From positions 3,711,001 through 3,775,000 of the forward strand of contig CP073344.1 of assembly GCA_024397875.1 (NCBI GenBank): DNA of 64,000 nucleotides, written 5' to 3'. Source of the stretch: Amphritea atlantica (GTDB taxonomy: Bacteria > Pseudomonadota > Gammaproteobacteria > Pseudomonadales > Balneatricaceae). Position 1 is the first letter of the stretch; the number at the start of each line of letters is the position of its first letter. Below are positions 62,205 to 64,000 of the stretch, piece after piece. The translations under genes were made by a program, and so were the position numbers. The notes under the pieces are model-generated. The model was not told where the DNA came from. It worked only from the letters and a program-made list of their open reading frames with translations, and made no database searches.

Positions 62205-62255
62205 AGCCGATTGTATCTGGGGTGCAAATTTCAGGTGTCATTAGCTATCACATAT

Positions 62256-62269
62256 TGACTATATAGTCA
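62256..62269. promoter_or_regulatory. Palindromic operator before the second XRE gene
   Basis: TGACTATATAGTCA is a perfect 14-bp palindrome. The flank TATAGTCATAATT recurs as TATGGTCATAATT at 62301-62313, directly against the ATG at 62314, giving a probable autoregulatory site pair 39 bp apart. Confidence 0.55.
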
Positions 62270-62313
62270 TAATTTCCAATAATAAGCATATATATGTTTA
62301 TATGGTCATAATT

Positions 62314-62568
62314 ATGCAAGGCAGAAAGGCAATAGGGAAACAGCTTTCAGAGGCCCGAAAGCAGAAAGGGCTCACACAAAAGCATATGTCAGATTTATCT
62401 GGTCTAGATCAGGCAATCATCTCAAAGATTGAAAATGGTCGGTTTAATGGTTCACTGCGGATCTTTGAAAATTATCTTTACGCGCTCGACTTTGAATTGG
62501 ATATCTCACCTAAAAAGATTGTATTGCCACGATTTAACGAGATAGAGGAGCTATATGGTGAAGACTGA
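62314..62568 (+). CDS. HipB-like XRE regulator
   Basis: An 84-residue protein with a Cro/CI helix-turn-helix (AIGKQLSEARKQKGLTQKHMSDLSGLDQAIISKIENGRFNGSLRIFENYLYAL) and a beta-strand tail (LDISPKKIVL), as in HipB-type antitoxins and regulators. The next frame begins at 62555 inside its end, behind a perfect GAGGAG, so a partner gene was once coupled; only its first 30 or so codons remain. An ATG at 62302 would add four residues but overlaps the operator-like repeat. Confidence 0.75.
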   Translation: MQGRKAIGKQLSEARKQKGLTQKHMSDLSGLDQAIISKIENGRFNGSLRIFENYLYALDFELDISPKKIVLPRFNEIEELYGED

Positions 62569-62655
62569 TTATTATTTTCCTGAAAAATTATCAGAAGATA
62601 AGATGGGAGTGATTACATACGGCACTTTGCATCCCATCTTTCGTCAGGAGCTTTT
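62555..62655 (+). pseudogene. Truncated partner gene of the HipB-like regulator
   Basis: Begins MVKTDYYFPEKLSEDKMGVI with a strong GAGGAG 5 bases before the ATG and overlaps the regulator by 14 bases. The homologous frame ends near 62655, where sequence matching the duplicated small gene begins on the other strand. It could be the start of a HipA-like toxin or another coupled partner; too little remains to tell. Confidence 0.4.
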
Positions 62656-62728
62656 GACTCCGTTTATCACTTGCGACCATTTTTCTTCAGTCACATCAAT
62701 ATCAATCCATCCACACCCAATTTTCGAC
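62656..62728 (-). pseudogene. Fragment A2 of the duplicated small gene
   Basis: About 70 bases matching 62975-63043 of the intact gene, with a 4-base insertion that breaks the frame. With fragment A1 it forms an older copy interrupted by the 450-base segment carrying the HipB-like gene. Confidence 0.75.
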
Positions 62729-62740
62729 GGAATGCTCTTC

Positions 62741-63175
62741 TTACATATACTCTAAGCTACCTAAATGAAAAATATAGTCCGCTTCCTTAAGAGAAACCGA
62801 ACATCTCTTCCCCGTACCGATTAAACAGTACACAGTGTTCTTAGTCTCAAAAATGTAACCTTCGTGAAAGGCTTGGAGTAATGAGGTACGTACATAACTA
62901 CCTTTTATAAACCGCCCGGCCTCATCATGAATCACACTACTTGAAAATAAAAAAGCGGGTAGTAAGCAGTTTTGGTCTCCCCTTATCACTTGCGACCACT
63001 TTTCTTCTGTCACATCAATATCAACCCACACCCAATTTTCGACGCTACAGACATCTTTTTTCAGTTCAAGCCCATGAATCTCTTCATGTGCCCTATCAAT
63101 GGAATCATGATGCCACCCAGCATCAAATTCATGCCCGTTTTTCAATATATCCATAAGGTAAAGGTAACTATGCAT
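62741..63175 (-). CDS. Hypothetical protein, intact copy of the duplicated gene
   Basis: A 144-residue protein (WVWVDIDVTEEKWSQVIRGDQ, FLFSSSVIHDEAGRFIKGSYVRTSLLQAFHEGYIFETKNTVYCLIGTGKR). It looks like the small DUF proteins common in Pseudomonas genomic islands, but I cannot name the family with certainty. Its ATG overlaps the phosphatase-like gene stop by 8 bases, so it is the last gene of a three-gene unit. Confidence 0.6.
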   Translation of the reverse strand: MHSYLYLMDILKNGHEFDAGWHHDSIDRAHEEIHGLELKKDVCSVENWVWVDIDVTEEKWSQVIRGDQNCLLPAFLFSSSVIHDEAGRFIKGSYVRTSLLQAFHEGYIFETKNTVYCLIGTGKRCSVSLKEADYIFHLGSLEYM

Positions 63176-63521
63176 AATAAGATCGCCGGGACTTGAAATG
63201 TTGGGAAAGTGGCTTCAATTCGCTGATTAGCTTTGGCTGCATATACTGGTAGATGTCTTCGATATGCAAACACTGGATCTTTTTCATATAGAGCTCTCCT
63301 GTATGTTGACGAATACGTTCAAGATGCATCGGTTCAAACACATAAATCGTATCAGCCCACTTCAACAATGCTTCAGTACACAATGCAGAGCCGTTACGAG
63401 TGCACTCTTTCTCACTCAAACCCGCAGAGCGGAAAACATGCTGTTTAAACTGGGGACGAAAAAGATCTTCCGCAGTACGCGATCGTTGTAAATTAGCAGT
63501 GCACAGAAAGAGGATATTCAT
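63168..63521 (-). CDS. Low-molecular-weight protein tyrosine phosphatase-like protein
   Basis: A 117-residue protein starting MNILFLCTANLQRSRTAEDLF. The CTANLQRS loop fits the CX5R(S/T) phosphatase signature, and LLKWADTIYVFEPMHLERI matches the later part of the small bacterial predicted tyrosine phosphatases. The usual C-terminal aspartate general acid (DP motif) is not obvious. The ATG at 63521 gives the conserved start; one at 63533 is in frame. It lies 23 bases after the gene at 63545 and overlaps the next gene. Confidence 0.75.
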   Translation of the reverse strand: MNILFLCTANLQRSRTAEDLFRPQFKQHVFRSAGLSEKECTRNGSALCTEALLKWADTIYVFEPMHLERIRQHTGELYMKKIQCLHIEDIYQYMQPKLISELKPLSQHFKSRRSYYA

Positions 63522-63544
63522 CGTTAAAACCATTAATCCCGCTA

Positions 63545-63955
63545 TTAAGCGATATTTGTATCTTCAAGATACAAAGCAGCCCACTCGATCAAAGCGTCTT
63601 CATTTTGACTACGTGGATGACACACATGTGATGGCATCAAGAATTCCCCACAACCCCCACAGAGACTGAAGGAAAGCTTTTCAATATTTTCTTCGAGTGC
63701 ATCTAGCGCTAAAAGATCTTTTTCTGGGCCTGAGCATTCAGCACAAATGATCAGCTGATTGAACTTTTCTTTGACCTGAAAAAGAACCAAATCTGATGGC
63801 TTTATCTCATCAAGCTCTTTAGCAAACTGAACAATCAGCGGGAACCAACCGTCTGGGATATCGAAGCCGCCATAGCCAAAATCGGTGTTTGGGTAGCATT
63901 TCCGATCCATAAACGGGAAGCGCTTAACAATCAGTTTTTCCAGCTCATAATTCAT
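63545..63955 (-). CDS. Small mobile-element-associated protein, relative of 59579-59863
   Basis: A 136-residue protein with PDGWFPLIVQFAKELDE and LFQVKEKFNQLIICAEC, the same order of motifs as the 94-residue protein at 59579-59863 (GWVPLLIEFAQ, IGQIKEKWDALRIYF). It also has two cysteine pairs (CAEC and CGGCGEF) that could bind zinc. GAGG lies 6 bases before the ATG. First gene of the unit with the phosphatase-like gene. Confidence 0.6.
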   Translation of the reverse strand: MNYELEKLIVKRFPFMDRKCYPNTDFGYGGFDIPDGWFPLIVQFAKELDEIKPSDLVLFQVKEKFNQLIICAECSGPEKDLLALDALEENIEKLSFSLCGGCGEFLMPSHVCHPRSQNEDALIEWAALYLEDTNIA

Positions 63956-64000
63956 TTATGACCTCACATCAATCGAATGCAACACTCATTAGCATACACA

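Overview
The window looks like chromosome of a marine gammaproteobacterium of the Oceanospirillales type. The housekeeping block grpE-dnaK-dnaJ-dapB, recN, fur, bamE, ratA-ratB, smpB and ssrA is in the order seen in that group. The tmRNA carries the tag ANDDNYALAA, typical of pseudomonad-like gammaproteobacteria. This placement is inferred from gene content and order; no database search was possible.

Layout. (1) 1-3867: a fragment of aromatic catabolism. A benzaldehyde dehydrogenase (xylC-like) and the start of a DUF1302 outer-membrane gene lie downstream of a clear sigma-54 promoter, with a divergent XylR/DmpR-type activator. (2) 3868-18590: core genes. These include a Nudix hydrolase, a Pmp3 peptide, MarC, an inserted cysE, a heat-shock operon behind a sigma-32 promoter, recN behind a LexA box, fur/bamE, ratA/ratB with an NSS transporter, smpB, and ssrA. 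(3) 18591-31330: an island at the 3' end of ssrA. It carries a tyrosine integrase and a seven-gene, tightly overlapping type I restriction-modification operon: half-size HsdS, DinD, HsdM, full HsdS, AAA/TOPRIM ATPase, HsdR, zinc metallopeptidase. (4) 31331-35870: a transposon-scarred zone. A second marC gene is split by an intact IS1182-family element with a clean CTAG duplication. It is followed by highly structured non-coding DNA and an IS5 remnant. (5) 35924-58425: a large catabolic locus (details below). (6) 58426-64000: an AT-rich accessory region. It has a LuxR-type regulator, two XRE regulators with inverted-repeat operators, a second tyrosine recombinase, a duplicated and split small gene, two related small proteins, and a small protein-tyrosine-phosphatase operon.

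The catabolic locus is the most coherent unusual system. An AraC-type regulator (52078) sits between two operons. The leftward one encodes quinone oxidoreductase, TauD-family dioxygenase, BKACE, MFS transporter, FrnE-like DsbA protein, Rieske ferredoxin, YeiH-type putative sulfate exporter and a PAS chemoreceptor. The rightward one encodes an AlkK-like acyl-CoA ligase, a thiolase and a FadB-like enzyme. A third operon continues leftward with an alpha/beta hydrolase, DUF1302 porin-like protein, DUF1329 protein, YCF48-like protein and an RND/MMPL transporter. I see paired 17-bp direct repeats exactly 21 bp apart before the first two operons, each in the same orientation relative to transcription, and a single near-perfect copy before the third. 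This implies one AraC regulon that senses, moves and beta-oxidises a lipophilic compound. The dioxygenase plus sulfate exporter make a sulfur-bearing substrate (alkyl sulfate or sulfonate) a testable guess.

The restriction operon is the second system worth attention, because four accessory genes are translationally coupled to a complete HsdRMS set.
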